This document shows, one piece after another, positions 52,194 to 60,198 of a stretch of DNA of 64,000 bases. The translations under genes and the position numbers were made by a program. This DNA comes from Planctomycetota bacterium (GTDB lineage: Bacteria; Planctomycetota; UBA8742; UBA2392). The notes below the pieces were generated by a model, which saw only the letters and a list, made by a program, of their open reading frames with translations, ran no database searches and was not told where the DNA came from. The DNA is taken from assembly GCA_016722065.1 (NCBI GenBank), contig JADKGX010000002.1, positions 558,001 through 622,000 of the forward strand, written 5' to 3'. Numbering within the stretch: position 1 is the stretch's first letter; every line of letters starts with the position of its first letter.

Positions 52194-53627
52194 GTGAAAC
52201 TCACTCAATACCGCAGCGTCCATTTTGTGGGCATCGGCGGCGCCGGCGTCAGCGGCCTGGCGCGCATTGCCTTGCAAGCGGGGCTGCGCGTAAGTGGCAG
52301 CGACCAGTGCCCCAACGCGCTAACTGAGATTCTGTCCAGGCAGGGCGCATGTATCTTTGAAGGCCACCAGGCCAGCAACGTCCCGGCCGATGCCGGGCTT
52401 GTAGTCATTTCGGCTGCGATACGCCCTGAAAACTCCGAAGTACGCGCGGCGCACGACTACGGCATTCGCGTCATCAAGTACGCTGAGGCACTGGGCGAGT
52501 TCACACGCGGGCGCACTAACCTGTGCGTCGCCGGCACCCACGGCAAGACGACCACGACAGCCATGCTGGCCCAGATTCTGCGCCGTGCTGACAAAGGCCC
52601 GGGCTGGCTTGTGGGCGGCGAGCCCGTGTCACTGGAATCGCCCGCGGCCTGGGGCGAATGCAGCCACTTCGTGATGGAAAGCTGCGAATACGACCGCAGC
52701 TTCCTGCGCCTTTCGCCCAGCCTGATCGTTCTAAACAACGTCGAACTGGACCACATGGACGTCTACGGCGACCTTGAAGGAGTCGCGCAGGGTTTTCTGG
52801 AGTTCGTGCTGAAGCTGCCCGCCAAGGGCATGCTGGTGTTCAATGCGGACGACGAAAAGTGCCGCGAGATCGCGCGCCGCGCCCCGTGTCAGAAGCTCAG
52901 CTTCGGCACGGCCGCAGACGCCGACTGGCGTTTGTCGGGCCTGGATGCCTCCAGTGGCTTTGCCCGGGCAGAAGTTTACTTTCGCGGTCTGCATGCGGGC
53001 CGCCTGGAGCTTGAAGTGCCAGGCCGCGTCAATGCCATCAACGCGCTGGGGGCCCTGGCTGCGGCGAACTGGGCGGGCGTGCCTTCGCAACGGGGCTTGA
53101 GTGCGCTGCGCGGATTTCACGGCGTAAAGCGCCGCTTTGAAGTGCTGGGCAGCATTGGCGGCGTGCCCTTGGTGGATGACTACGCCCACCACCCCACGGC
53201 TGTCAAACAACTTGTCGAGACAGCCCGCTCTGCCTTTGTGGGGCGCCGCATCATCACGGTCTTTCAGGCGCACCAGTACCAGCGCATCAACACGTTCATG
53301 ACCGAGTTTGCGGATGCCCTGGCACCCTCGGACCGGGTTCTGATCGCGCGCACCTATGCGGCACGGGAAACCGGCGTTGTGCCCGGCGAGCCTGAAGAAC
53401 GCCTGGCCAAGATGCTGCGCGCGCGCGGCTGCGATGCCATCAGCTACAACGATTTTGCCACGATAGCTGCCGACCTGGCCCAGCGCACCGGGCCAAACGA
53501 TGCAGTCCTGTTCACCGGTGCCGGCGACGTGAACCAGGTGGCGCGCACGCTGCTGGATCGCCGCAAGGATATCAGTGATCGACTGCGCGCCGTGCGCGCG
53601 CCCCAGCCAGCCGGGAGTGCCCAATGA
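52194..53627 (+). CDS. murC: UDP-N-acetylmuramate-L-alanine ligase
   Basis: The 477-residue Mur ligase adds L-Ala to UDP-MurNAc, the first amino acid of the stem peptide. The N-terminal domain has VHFVGIGGAGVSGLA and SGSDQ; the ATP site is GTHGKTTTTAML (from residue 114). Further motifs are ESCEYDRSFL, NNVELDHMD and DDYAHHPTAV. GTG start with GAGG 8 bases upstream. The stop overlaps murB by four bases (ATGA). The segment at residues 160-180 (SCEYDRSF) replaces the more usual ADEADGSF pattern. A secure call. Confidence 0.95.
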   Translation: MKLTQYRSVHFVGIGGAGVSGLARIALQAGLRVSGSDQCPNALTEILSRQGACIFEGHQASNVPADAGLVVISAAIRPENSEVRAAHDYGIRVIKYAEALGEFTRGRTNLCVAGTHGKTTTTAMLAQILRRADKGPGWLVGGEPVSLESPAAWGECSHFVMESCEYDRSFLRLSPSLIVLNNVELDHMDVYGDLEGVAQGFLEFVLKLPAKGMLVFNADDEKCREIARRAPCQKLSFGTAADADWRLSGLDASSGFARAEVYFRGLHAGRLELEVPGRVNAINALGALAAANWAGVPSQRGLSALRGFHGVKRRFEVLGSIGGVPLVDDYAHHPTAVKQLVETARSAFVGRRIITVFQAHQYQRINTFMTEFADALAPSDRVLIARTYAARETGVVPGEPEERLAKMLRARGCDAISYNDFATIAADLAQRTGPNDAVLFTGAGDVNQVARTLLDRRKDISDRLRAVRAPQPAGSAQ

Positions 53628-54535
53628 CCCTGCAAGCCTTTTCGCAGCGCCTGCGCGATCGCGTACAAACGGAAGTTCAGCTGGCACCCTTCACTACCTG
53701 GCGCATCGGAGGCCCGGCCCAATTCCTGGTGCAGGCCGAAACGCTTCGAGACGTGGCCGACACCGTGGCTGGCTGCCGCGCGGCCAACCTTCCGTTGTAT
53801 GTGCTCGGCGGCGGAAGCAACCTGCTGATAGCCGACGAAGGCGTGCGTGGCGTGGTCTTGAGCCTGCATGCCATGAAGCGCATGCAGCCCTTTGGAAACA
53901 AGGTGCTGGTGCAAGCCGGGGCCAACCTGGGCACGCTGGTCAATCGCTGCAACCAGGCCGGCATTGGCGGGCTGTGCGGGTTGGCAGGCATTCCCGGTAG
54001 CGTTGGTGGCGCCCTGGCCATGAACGCCGGTGGGCGATATGCCGAAATCGCGGAGTTTGTGGAACGCGTCGTGTGGCTGAACCCGCAAGGAGAGCTGGAA
54101 AGCCTGTACCGCGAAGAAATCGATTTCGCCTACCGCCGCAGCGGTCTGCGCTTTGGTGTTGTGATTGAAGCGGTGCTGTCAGGAACCCACGCCGACCCTG
54201 CGCAACTGGCCGCGCGCTCGCGCCAGATCATGCATGAAAAGCTTTCTTTGCAACCTTATCAGGAATTCAGTGCAGGTTGCTGCTTCCAGAATCCGATGGG
54301 TCACAGTGCAGGTCGCTTGATTGACCTTGCTGGCTGCAAAGGGATGCAAGTCGGCGGGGCCAAAGTCAGCGACCGGCACGGCAACTTCATTGTCAACAGT
54401 GGCGAGGCAAAAGCCGAAGAGGTGCTGCAGTTGATGCAGCAGGTCACGGCCAGGGTGCAGGTTGCCCACGGCGTGATGCTTCGGCCGGAAGTGCAGATGT
54501 GGCCCGCACGCGACGTGCTGTCGCTGGCGGCCTGA
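53624..54535 (+). CDS. murB: UDP-N-acetylenolpyruvoylglucosamine reductase with Cys at the catalytic Ser position
   Basis: The 303-residue FAD enzyme reduces enolpyruvyl-UDP-GlcNAc to UDP-MurNAc. It has TTWRIGGPAQFLVQ, LGGGSNLLIADEGVRGVVL, AGIPGSVGGALAMNAG, YRRSGLRF, GRLIDLAGCKGMQVGGAKVSDRHGNFIVN and a closing GVMLRPEVQMW. By length and motifs it is the short type IIb form. The catalytic proton-donor Ser, normally in AGSxFxNP, is Cys here (AGCCFQNP, C219). Its ATG overlaps the murC stop (ATGA). Family secure; the substitution is seen directly, its effect is inferred. Confidence 0.94.
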   Translation: MTLQAFSQRLRDRVQTEVQLAPFTTWRIGGPAQFLVQAETLRDVADTVAGCRAANLPLYVLGGGSNLLIADEGVRGVVLSLHAMKRMQPFGNKVLVQAGANLGTLVNRCNQAGIGGLCGLAGIPGSVGGALAMNAGGRYAEIAEFVERVVWLNPQGELESLYREEIDFAYRRSGLRFGVVIEAVLSGTHADPAQLAARSRQIMHEKLSLQPYQEFSAGCCFQNPMGHSAGRLIDLAGCKGMQVGGAKVSDRHGNFIVNSGEAKAEEVLQLMQQVTARVQVAHGVMLRPEVQMWPARDVLSLAA

Positions 54536-54596
54536 CCGAAAACACCGGCGCGCGTGCGCCAACACCAACAGCCCCAAGGGCAGAGGAAAGCGAGTC

Positions 54597-54875
54597 ATGG
54601 AAAAGGACAACAAAGGCGTTTCGCTGGACGAGTTCATCTTTCGCAAGCTGCAGCCGATGCGCATTCTGCGCGGCTATCTGGCCAACGAGTACGAGCTGTG
54701 CGAAGGCGAAGACGTTCGCATGAACCGCCAGGACCTGGACAACATCGTGGCCACGATCGAGATCTTCCTGGAAGAGTACGATCGCGTCAGCGCCTTCCGC
54801 GGCCGCAAGAACGGTGCGGATCGCAAGAAGAGCTTCATTGACGCCAAGCCCCAGGCCATCAAGGCAATCGCCTAG
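54597..54875 (+). CDS. Small conserved-looking protein of unknown function
   Basis: The 92-residue product is soluble, mainly helical and charged (VSLDEFIFRKLQPMRILRGYL, MNRQDLDNIVATIEIFLEEYDRV), with a basic end (GRKNGADRKKSFIDAKPQ). No signal, membrane segment or known motif. ATG with AGAGGAAAG about 9 bases upstream, 61 bases after murB on the same strand. It is inside the mur cluster, so it may be co-transcribed. A stable hairpin (54896-54920) follows. Confidence 0.65.
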   Translation: MEKDNKGVSLDEFIFRKLQPMRILRGYLANEYELCEGEDVRMNRQDLDNIVATIEIFLEEYDRVSAFRGRKNGADRKKSFIDAKPQAIKAIA

Positions 54876-54895
54876 TCATTTCCTCTGCCCGCAAC

Positions 54896-54920
54896 GGCGC
54901 GGGGCACTTTGCCCCGCGCC
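54896..54920 (+). terminator. GC-rich hairpin without U-tract
   Basis: A perfect 11-bp stem (GGCGCGGGGCA with TGCCCCGCGCC) and a CTT loop. It lacks a T-run, so it may be a pause or processing site rather than a true terminator. Confidence 0.45.
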
Positions 54921-54943
54921 AGGCGGCAGCACCCGGCATAATC

Positions 54944-55345
54944 ATGGCACCCAAATCAACCAGCCATCGCATCACGCTTGAGCGCATCAAGGAAACACGC
55001 GCCGCAGGCGGCATCGTTGCGGAAAAGAACGATCCGCGTATAGCCTGCCGACGCGAGTTCAAGCGTGAGATGACCAACCAGCGGGTCGAGTTCCGGCTGT
55101 TGGATAGCGAGGGTCGGCGCGTGGCCACCGGCAGCGCGATTCTGGTGGACTATTCCCCGCAGGGGGCGCAACTGAGCCACATCATCTTTGAAGACGGCTT
55201 CTGGCCCGACGGCGAGTTCAGCGTCAACTTCAAGGTCACTGGCGGGCCCTACGAGGGTGTCACGGCCTACGGAACACCACTTCGCTTTGCCGCCAGCCGC
55301 GCCAACCTGGCACTGCGCTTTGACGGTTTGTACGTCAAGCTGTAG
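54944..55345 (+). CDS. PilZ-like domain protein
   Basis: The 133-residue protein has a basic N-terminal part (RRx-type residues within PRIACRREFKREMTNQRVEFRLLD). A beta-rich domain with GSAILVDYSPQGAQLSH and GTPLRFAASRANLALRFDG follows, resembling the D/NxSxxG and closing strands of PilZ c-di-GMP-binding domains. The canonical RxxxR is only loosely matched, so binding is uncertain. It is cytoplasmic. ATG 54944; no strong ribosome-binding site. It lies between murB and ddl with hairpins on both sides, so it may be its own transcript. A tentative call. Confidence 0.45.
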   Translation: MAPKSTSHRITLERIKETRAAGGIVAEKNDPRIACRREFKREMTNQRVEFRLLDSEGRRVATGSAILVDYSPQGAQLSHIIFEDGFWPDGEFSVNFKVTGGPYEGVTAYGTPLRFAASRANLALRFDGLYVKL

Positions 55346-55367
55346 ACGCGTTCGCAATCGTCAGGCT

Positions 55368-55396
55368 CGCCGCGCACTGCGCGGCGTTTTCATTTT
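55368..55396 (+). terminator. Terminator after the PilZ-like gene
   Basis: A perfect 8-bp stem (CGCCGCGC with GCGCGGCG), ACT loop and TTTTCATTTT tail. ddl should therefore have its own promoter at 55397-55511. Confidence 0.85.
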
Positions 55397-55511
55397 CTGC
55401 GCACCGGGCTGGCATCTGCCATTGGCTAAAGATTCGCGGGGCTGCTTCCCGATACCGGCAAGGGCGAACTGGTCGCTTTCCATTCTTATCTACCCACTGC
55501 CGGGAATTGAA

Positions 55512-56468
55512 ATGCTTCGAATTGCCTTGCTGTACGGTGGTACTTCTTCCGAACGCGATGTCAGCATTCGCAGCGGAGAAGCCATCTGGGCTGCGCTGGA
55601 GCGCATCGGTCACAAGGTGACGCCGATTGACTATGGCCACGACGACTTCGGCCTGCTGGAACGCGAGCGCCCGGATTTCGTCTTCATTGCGCTGCATGGG
55701 GGCGAAGGCGAAGACGGCACCGTGCAACGTCGCCTGGAAGAACTCGGCCTGCCCTATTCAGGCAGCGGGCCAGTGGCCAGCCGCCTTGCGATGGACAAAG
55801 AACTCTCCAAGGCCGAATTTCTGGCCCATCGCGTGCCGACACCGCCCCACGAAGTGGCCGAAGAATTCGACGCCGACTACCGCCTGCGCCGCATGGCGCG
55901 GCGTATCGGATGGCCGTTGATCGTAAAGCCCATCGACCAAGGCAGCAGCATTGGTGTCAGCATGGTTCGCAGCGCCGAAGACGTCGCGGGTGCCTTGAGC
56001 GGCGCCTTTGCACACGGGCCACGGGCGCTGCTGGAAAAGGGAATCCTTGGACGGGAGTTGACCGTCGGCATAGTCGGATCGCGCGCTTTGCCGGTGTGCG
56101 AAGTGATCGCCAGCGCTGGTTTCTTCGATTTCAACGCCAAGTACAACAAGCAGGCCGGAACGCGCTATGTGGTGAACCCCGAACTTCCGGGCCCGGTTGC
56201 CAAGCTGGCCCAACACTATGCGCGCCGGGCACACCACGCCCTGCGTTGCCATGGCTATTCCCGCGTTGACCTGATGCTGGACCAAAGCAACGAGCTATGG
56301 GTCCTCGAGGTCAACACCCTGCCCGGCATGACAGAAACCAGCTTGCTTCCCAAGAGTGCCGCGGCGGAAGGCATTAGCTTTGACGAACTGGTGCAGGAAC
56401 TGGTTGATGTAAGCCGCGAGAAGCGACGCCCGATCAGCAACCGGAGCACCCGTGTCGTTGCAGCCTAG
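55512..56468 (+). CDS. ddl: D-alanine-D-alanine ligase
   Basis: The 318-residue ATP-grasp enzyme makes D-Ala-D-Ala for the stem peptide. It has LYGGTSSERDVSIRSG, FIALHGGEGEDGTVQ, LAMDKELSK, PLIVKPIDQGSSIGVSMV, RELTVGIVG, YSRVDLMLD and EVNTLPGMTETSLLP. ATG 55512 is chosen because MLRIALLYGG is the family N terminus; the longer frame from 55188 runs back through a terminator. The ftsQ-like gene follows after 44 bases. A secure call. Confidence 0.95.
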   Translation: MLRIALLYGGTSSERDVSIRSGEAIWAALERIGHKVTPIDYGHDDFGLLERERPDFVFIALHGGEGEDGTVQRRLEELGLPYSGSGPVASRLAMDKELSKAEFLAHRVPTPPHEVAEEFDADYRLRRMARRIGWPLIVKPIDQGSSIGVSMVRSAEDVAGALSGAFAHGPRALLEKGILGRELTVGIVGSRALPVCEVIASAGFFDFNAKYNKQAGTRYVVNPELPGPVAKLAQHYARRAHHALRCHGYSRVDLMLDQSNELWVLEVNTLPGMTETSLLPKSAAAEGISFDELVQELVDVSREKRRPISNRSTRVVAA

Positions 56469-56512
56469 GCAGGACCGAAACGCAGCCGACCCAGGATAGA
56501 CCGGAGCCCGTC

Positions 56513-57580
56513 ATGCCAAAACCACGCAAGCAAACTCGCGCCGCCACGCGCTCTCGCCCCAAAGCGGGTTCAGGGCGCGTTTTGCGCGCAGCACTTGGCA
56601 TTCTGGCTGCCATGCTGGGCTGGCTTGTGGCATTGCTGACCCCAATCAAGGGTTGGGCGGCGATTGGCCTGGCAGCCCTATGGCGCAGCCGCAATTCACG
56701 CCGACTGGCGGGGCTGTGTGCTGGAGCGGCCTTGAGTGCCGCCCTGGCCTGGGTGATGCTTGGCAACCTGCGTGCCGAGAACCGCTTTCAACTGGACCCT
56801 GGCCGGATTGAGCTCTCCGCCACGCCGTCCTGGGCGCGCCCTGAACTGGGTCAGCGCGTCAAAGCGGAAATCGAAACCGACCTGCGCGCCGAACTGGCAC
56901 AACTGCCGGCCACCGACGCGTTTGATGCAAGCCTGCCGGAGACGCTGGCACTGGCGCTTCAGGCCAGCCCCTGGGTCCAGCAGGTCGTTCGTATTGAGCG
57001 CCGCTTTCCTGAGGGCCCGGAAGGCGCATCCCGCCTGCACCCGGTTCTGGAAATCCGCCAGCCGGCGCTGCTTGTGGCGACCAGCGACCGCACCGTTGTC
57101 GTGGATGGCCAGGGCTACGTGCTGCCCCTGACACTCTCGAACCTGGATTCTGATCTGGCCGCGTTTCAAGCCCAGGTGCTGGTACCGCTGCATTTGGTCA
57201 AGGGCGTAACCACCGCCGCGCCAAAAGCCGGCAAGATCTGGGTTTCCGAACAAGTGTCCGCCGCGTTGTCCATGGAACTGATTCTGCGCAAAAGCGAACT
57301 CGACCGCAGCCTGCCGATTGACGCCATTGAGTTGATCGGCGTGCCAGAACACCCCGATGCCCGTGGCCGCGTGTATTACCCAAGCGACGGCTGCGTCATG
57401 CTGTGGCCGGACCAGAAGCGTTACCCCGGCGCCCGCTTGATCTGGGGCCGCCCGCCCGTACACGCCAGCACGTTGGAAGCCAGCCCGAATGAAAAGCTGG
57501 CCGAACTCAAGCGCCGCATGGATCAGCCACCGGAGGCATTGGTGGGCGCGCGCGTGGATTTGAGGCGCCGCACTTCGTAA
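56513..57580 (+). CDS. Divergent FtsQ/DivIB-like division protein
   Basis: The 355-residue protein has a basic cytoplasmic N terminus (MPKPRKQTRAATRSRPK) and hydrophobic segments at about 24-43 and 64-84, with a shorter one at 45-57. A POTRA-like stretch follows: LALQASPWVQQVVRIERRFPEG, HPVLEIRQPALLVA, DRTVVVDGQGYVLPL. That pattern and its place directly after ddl fit FtsQ, the septal scaffold. Similarity is weak, and the extra transmembrane segment is unlike the single-pass FtsQ of E. coli. ftsA and ftsZ do not follow; a terminator does. Confidence 0.6.
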   Translation: MPKPRKQTRAATRSRPKAGSGRVLRAALGILAAMLGWLVALLTPIKGWAAIGLAALWRSRNSRRLAGLCAGAALSAALAWVMLGNLRAENRFQLDPGRIELSATPSWARPELGQRVKAEIETDLRAELAQLPATDAFDASLPETLALALQASPWVQQVVRIERRFPEGPEGASRLHPVLEIRQPALLVATSDRTVVVDGQGYVLPLTLSNLDSDLAAFQAQVLVPLHLVKGVTTAAPKAGKIWVSEQVSAALSMELILRKSELDRSLPIDAIELIGVPEHPDARGRVYYPSDGCVMLWPDQKRYPGARLIWGRPPVHASTLEASPNEKLAELKRRMDQPPEALVGARVDLRRRTS

Positions 57581-57599
57581 TCAGCCAGAACATGCGTGG

Positions 57600-57636
57600 C
57601 CAGAGGCGAGGATGTCCTCGCCTCTGGTTTTTTTTT
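57600..57636 (+). terminator. Very strong terminator after the mur/fts cluster
   Basis: A perfect 13-bp stem (CCAGAGGCGAGGA with TCCTCGCCTCTGG) with a minimal loop and T9. Confidence 0.95.
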
Positions 57637-57654
57637 GACGATGGCAGATTGGCT

Positions 57655-58782
57655 TCAAGCCGTGGAGGCTGCGATCTCGTTCAGGATCGTTACCGCCTTG
57701 CGCAGCTTTTCGTCCGTGGCAGCGAAGCAAAGGCGGAAGTGCGACGCCCGGTCACTGCACGCAGTGCCCGGAACGACCAGCAACTCGCGCTTGATACAGG
57801 CTTCGATGAAGGTATCCAGCTTGGCTCCCTTGGGAACTTCCGGAAACATATAGAAAGAGCCGCCAGGCCGGACGCAGGAGTATCGCCCGCGAATTCCCTC
57901 AAACACGAAGTCTCGTTTGGCAAGGTAGTCCGCCCGATGCTGGCTGAAATCCAGGTCAATGCCTGCCAAGGCGCCCCACTGCAATGGTGCGGGAGCGCAA
58001 ACGAAACTGAACTGCTGCAGGCCATACATTTTTTCGCTCAACTCACGCGGGGAAAGCATCCAGCCGATGCGCCAACCCGGCATGCCAAGGCTTTTGCTGG
58101 CGCCACTGAGCACAATGCAGCTGCGCGTGAACTCGCGCGGGCTGACATGGCGCGCGCCATACATGAAGTCTTCATAGATTTCGTCACTGATCAACGGAAT
58201 GCCGGTGCTGTCTGCCAGCGCCGCCAACTCGCGGGCGTCGGCTTCGGTCATGGCATAGCCCGTAGGATTGCTGGGGCTGTTGACAATGATCAGACGGGTG
58301 CGCGGTGTAATGCGTTCCCGAATGCGCTGAGCCGTAGGGCGAAAATCCGGGTACGTGTCGTAGGTAACGGCCGTGGCACTGACCATGGTGGCCAGGTGCT
58401 TGTACATGATGAAGTAGGGGTCCGGGATTAGCACTTCGTCGCCCGGGTTCAGCATGGCCAGAAAGGTCAACATCAACCCGCCGCTGACACCGCAAGTGAC
58501 CATGACATCTTCGCCGCTGACATCCCCAAAACGCGCGGCATAGCGGGCCTTGAGCTTTTCGCGCAGGTCCGGGATTCCCTGGGTTACGGTGTAGCGATTG
58601 CGCCCGTCGGCGATTGCTTTCTGGGCGGCCTGCTTTACGACGTCCGGCGTGTCGAAGTGGGCTTGCCCGATTGAAAGATCAATCGGGTTCTTCATCGAAA
58701 GCCCAAGTTCGAAGAACTTGCGGATCCCGCTGGGGCGGATGTTCTGCAGACGTTCGGAATAGCGAAACGGGTCCTGGGGCAC
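57655..58782 (-). CDS. Class I/II pyridoxal-phosphate aminotransferase
   Basis: The 375-residue fold type I enzyme has IDLSIGQAHFDTPD, GRNRYTVTQGIPDLREKL, VTCGVSGGLMLTF, IVNSPSNPTGYAM, ISDEIYEDFMYG, SGASKSLGMPGWRIGW (PLP Lys) and the C-terminal FRLCFA Arg that grips the substrate carboxylate. It belongs with aspartate/aromatic-type aminotransferases; the amino acid cannot be named. GTG 58782 follows AGGA by 8 bases; the frame extends to 58935 but that N-terminal part is not family-like. It converges on the ftsQ-like gene and shares no operon. Family secure, specificity open. Confidence 0.88.
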   Translation of the reverse strand: MPQDPFRYSERLQNIRPSGIRKFFELGLSMKNPIDLSIGQAHFDTPDVVKQAAQKAIADGRNRYTVTQGIPDLREKLKARYAARFGDVSGEDVMVTCGVSGGLMLTFLAMLNPGDEVLIPDPYFIMYKHLATMVSATAVTYDTYPDFRPTAQRIRERITPRTRLIIVNSPSNPTGYAMTEADARELAALADSTGIPLISDEIYEDFMYGARHVSPREFTRSCIVLSGASKSLGMPGWRIGWMLSPRELSEKMYGLQQFSFVCAPAPLQWGALAGIDLDFSQHRADYLAKRDFVFEGIRGRYSCVRPGGSFYMFPEVPKGAKLDTFIEACIKRELLVVPGTACSDRASHFRLCFAATDEKLRKAVTILNEIAASTA

Positions 58783-58847
58783 GACGATCCTCTGGTTTGT
58801 GCCGTGACTGTACCACGGCACGCGGGCGTGGGCAGCCGGAAACGAAG

Positions 58848-58874
58848 GCGCGGCGGCCATAGTGGCCGCCGCGC
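58848..58874 (-). terminator. Terminator of the PVC small basic protein gene
   Basis: A perfect 12-bp stem (GCGCGGCGGCCA with TGGCCGCCGCGC) and 3-base loop, just after the small gene on the minus strand. Only CTTCGTTTCC follows as a weak U-tract. Confidence 0.7.
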
Positions 58875-58888
58875 ACGAGTTGATGGGG

Positions 58889-59044
58889 CTACTTAATGAC
58901 GCGTGTCTTGGGCAGGCCGGTGACATTGTCGCCATCTTTCCAGCGACGTTCGACCTTCAACTGGTTGATGCGCTCCTGGCGCTTGAGCACGCTGCGCTTT
59001 TGAGATCCCAGACCGCTGGCTTTGAGAGAGGAGTGGCGCGACAT
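58889..59044 (-). CDS. PVC-superphylum small basic (ribosome-associated) protein
   Basis: This 51-residue protein starts MSRHSSLKASGLGSQKRSVL, continues with KRQERINQL and ends VTGLPKTRVIK. That matches the TIGR04137-type 'small basic protein' known as a conserved signature of Planctomycetes, Verrucomicrobia and Chlamydiae, reported to interact with rRNA or ribosomes. It is the best taxonomic marker in this window. The ATG is preceded by AGGA at 7 bases, itself the first of five tandem copies of CAGGAA on the minus strand. It is monocistronic, between its hairpin terminator and a 500-base non-coding region. The identity is confident although the gene is very short. Confidence 0.9.
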   Translation of the reverse strand: MSRHSSLKASGLGSQKRSVLKRQERINQLKVERRWKDGDNVTGLPKTRVIK

Positions 59045-59050
59045 GATCTG

Positions 59051-59080
59051 TTCCTGTTCCTGTTCCTGTTCCTGTTCCTG
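59051..59080 (-). repeat. Five-copy 6-bp repeat carrying AGGA sites upstream of a start codon
   Basis: TTCCTG is present five times (CAGGAA on the minus strand). Six non-repeat bases separate it from the ATG of the small basic protein. The nearest AGGA is at ideal ribosome-binding distance (7 bases). Confidence 0.85.
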
Positions 59081-59475
59081 TGCTGCAATTCGGCGCGCAA
59101 AGGTAGCACGATGAATTCGTCCGTCAACAGGGCGTCACGCACACCAGCGACGGCAGCAGTGTCCTGGCCCCTGCCCATCTGAGCGACAAGCGCGGCAGAA
59201 CGACTGGCCGCTCTGACAAGGGCACTTGCCAAGCCGCCACAGATTCAGCACGCCCCGATCAAGCCGGTGGCAGCAGGGGATGCTGAGTGATCCGTAGACA
59301 GTCCTGAGGTTGTGGGCAGCCGAAAAACAAATATCAGAAAATGTTTTGAGAGTCTGCGTAAGTCCTTATATCAACGTCTAGTGTGTCACTTCATGCTTTA
59401 TACTCTATACGGTATACATTACGCCGTCTTTGATGAGATAGTGTGCAACAGGTTGCATAGCGATCTCGATTGTCA
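59081..59475. other. Non-coding region with an A+T-rich 3' part
   Basis: No gene is seen. From about 59320 to 59500 the sequence is clearly richer in A+T than the rest of the window. It contains GTATAC motifs (59407-59416 region) and a palindrome TGCAAC-AG-GTTGCA (59444-59457) about 18 bases before a -35 box. This suggests a regulated promoter. Confidence 0.5.
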
Positions 59476-59504
59476 TTGACGCTTCGTAAAGCACGGTATA
59501 CTAT
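59476..59504 (+). promoter_or_regulatory. Sigma70-type promoter
   Basis: TTGACG (59476-59481) is followed after 17 bases by TACTAT (59499-59504), or after 15 by TATACT (59497-59502). It lies 47 bases before the ATG at 59552. It is the best -35/-10 pair I see in the window. Confidence 0.6.
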
Positions 59505-59551
59505 TCCTCTGTCACCTTCCGAAAACTCTGCTCGTACCACCGGAGCCGCCA

Positions 59552-59959
59552 ATGCCCGCCGTCAAAACCGAGAACCAGATTTCTGAACGCCTGCTCTCCA
59601 TCGAATGGGGCCAACAGGCCAGCGATCGGCAAGCTGCAATCGCCCCCGCGCAACCCGTGATCGAACTTCGCGGCCACACCGTCTGTGTTCGCATCGACGA
59701 AGTCTTTCAGCACATCAACGCCTATCGTGCGTTGGTGGAGGCTGGAATCGCCGCCGACGGAATGCTGGCGCGCAGCCTGGTAAGCCAGGCCAACGCGATC
59801 TTCAACCAGGCCTTTGTGAACCTGGAATCGCGCCACGGCTTTACAAAAGTGTTTGTCGACGCGCCGCTGACGCACGACCACCCCAACGCCAAGGACATCA
59901 CAGAAATCGTGATCGCTGAGGTGACAAGCCTGCAGAACATTCTGAATACCGGCAGCTGA
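59552..59959 (+). CDS. Protein of unknown function with a regulated-looking promoter
   Basis: The 135-residue soluble protein has no signal or membrane segment. Segments such as VIELRGHTVCVRIDEVFQHINAYRALVEAG, LARSLVSQANAIFNQAFVNLESRHG and DITEIVIAEVTSLQNIL suggest an alpha/beta fold with two long helices. I do not recognise the family. ATG with GGAG 8 bases upstream. It is monocistronic, with the clearest promoter in the window and a palindrome upstream, and ends at a strong terminator. It may be well expressed or regulated. Confidence 0.65.
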   Translation: MPAVKTENQISERLLSIEWGQQASDRQAAIAPAQPVIELRGHTVCVRIDEVFQHINAYRALVEAGIAADGMLARSLVSQANAIFNQAFVNLESRHGFTKVFVDAPLTHDHPNAKDITEIVIAEVTSLQNILNTGS

Positions 59960-60028
59960 ACTTCTCCCTGCCCGAGGGCCACCTTCTCTCCCGTTCTCCG
60001 ATTCTTCTGCCTTTCGGGCCTTGCTGAT

Positions 60029-60065
60029 GCGCCCCGACACTTCGTCGGGGCGCGTTTGCTTTTTT
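60029..60065 (+). terminator. Strong intrinsic terminator
   Basis: A perfect 10-bp stem (GCGCCCCGAC with GTCGGGGCGC), 5-base loop and GTTTGCTTTTTT tail. Confidence 0.92.
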
Positions 60066-60198
60066 CTGGTGTGCAACAATCCGGCGCCCAAGGGCTTATG
60101 GCATTGGATCGCAAAGTTTCTTCAAGCCGCGTGGTCACCAATACCGAAACATCCTTACCGGCACGTGTCCGGATTTCCCTAACCACGCTGGAACTACC

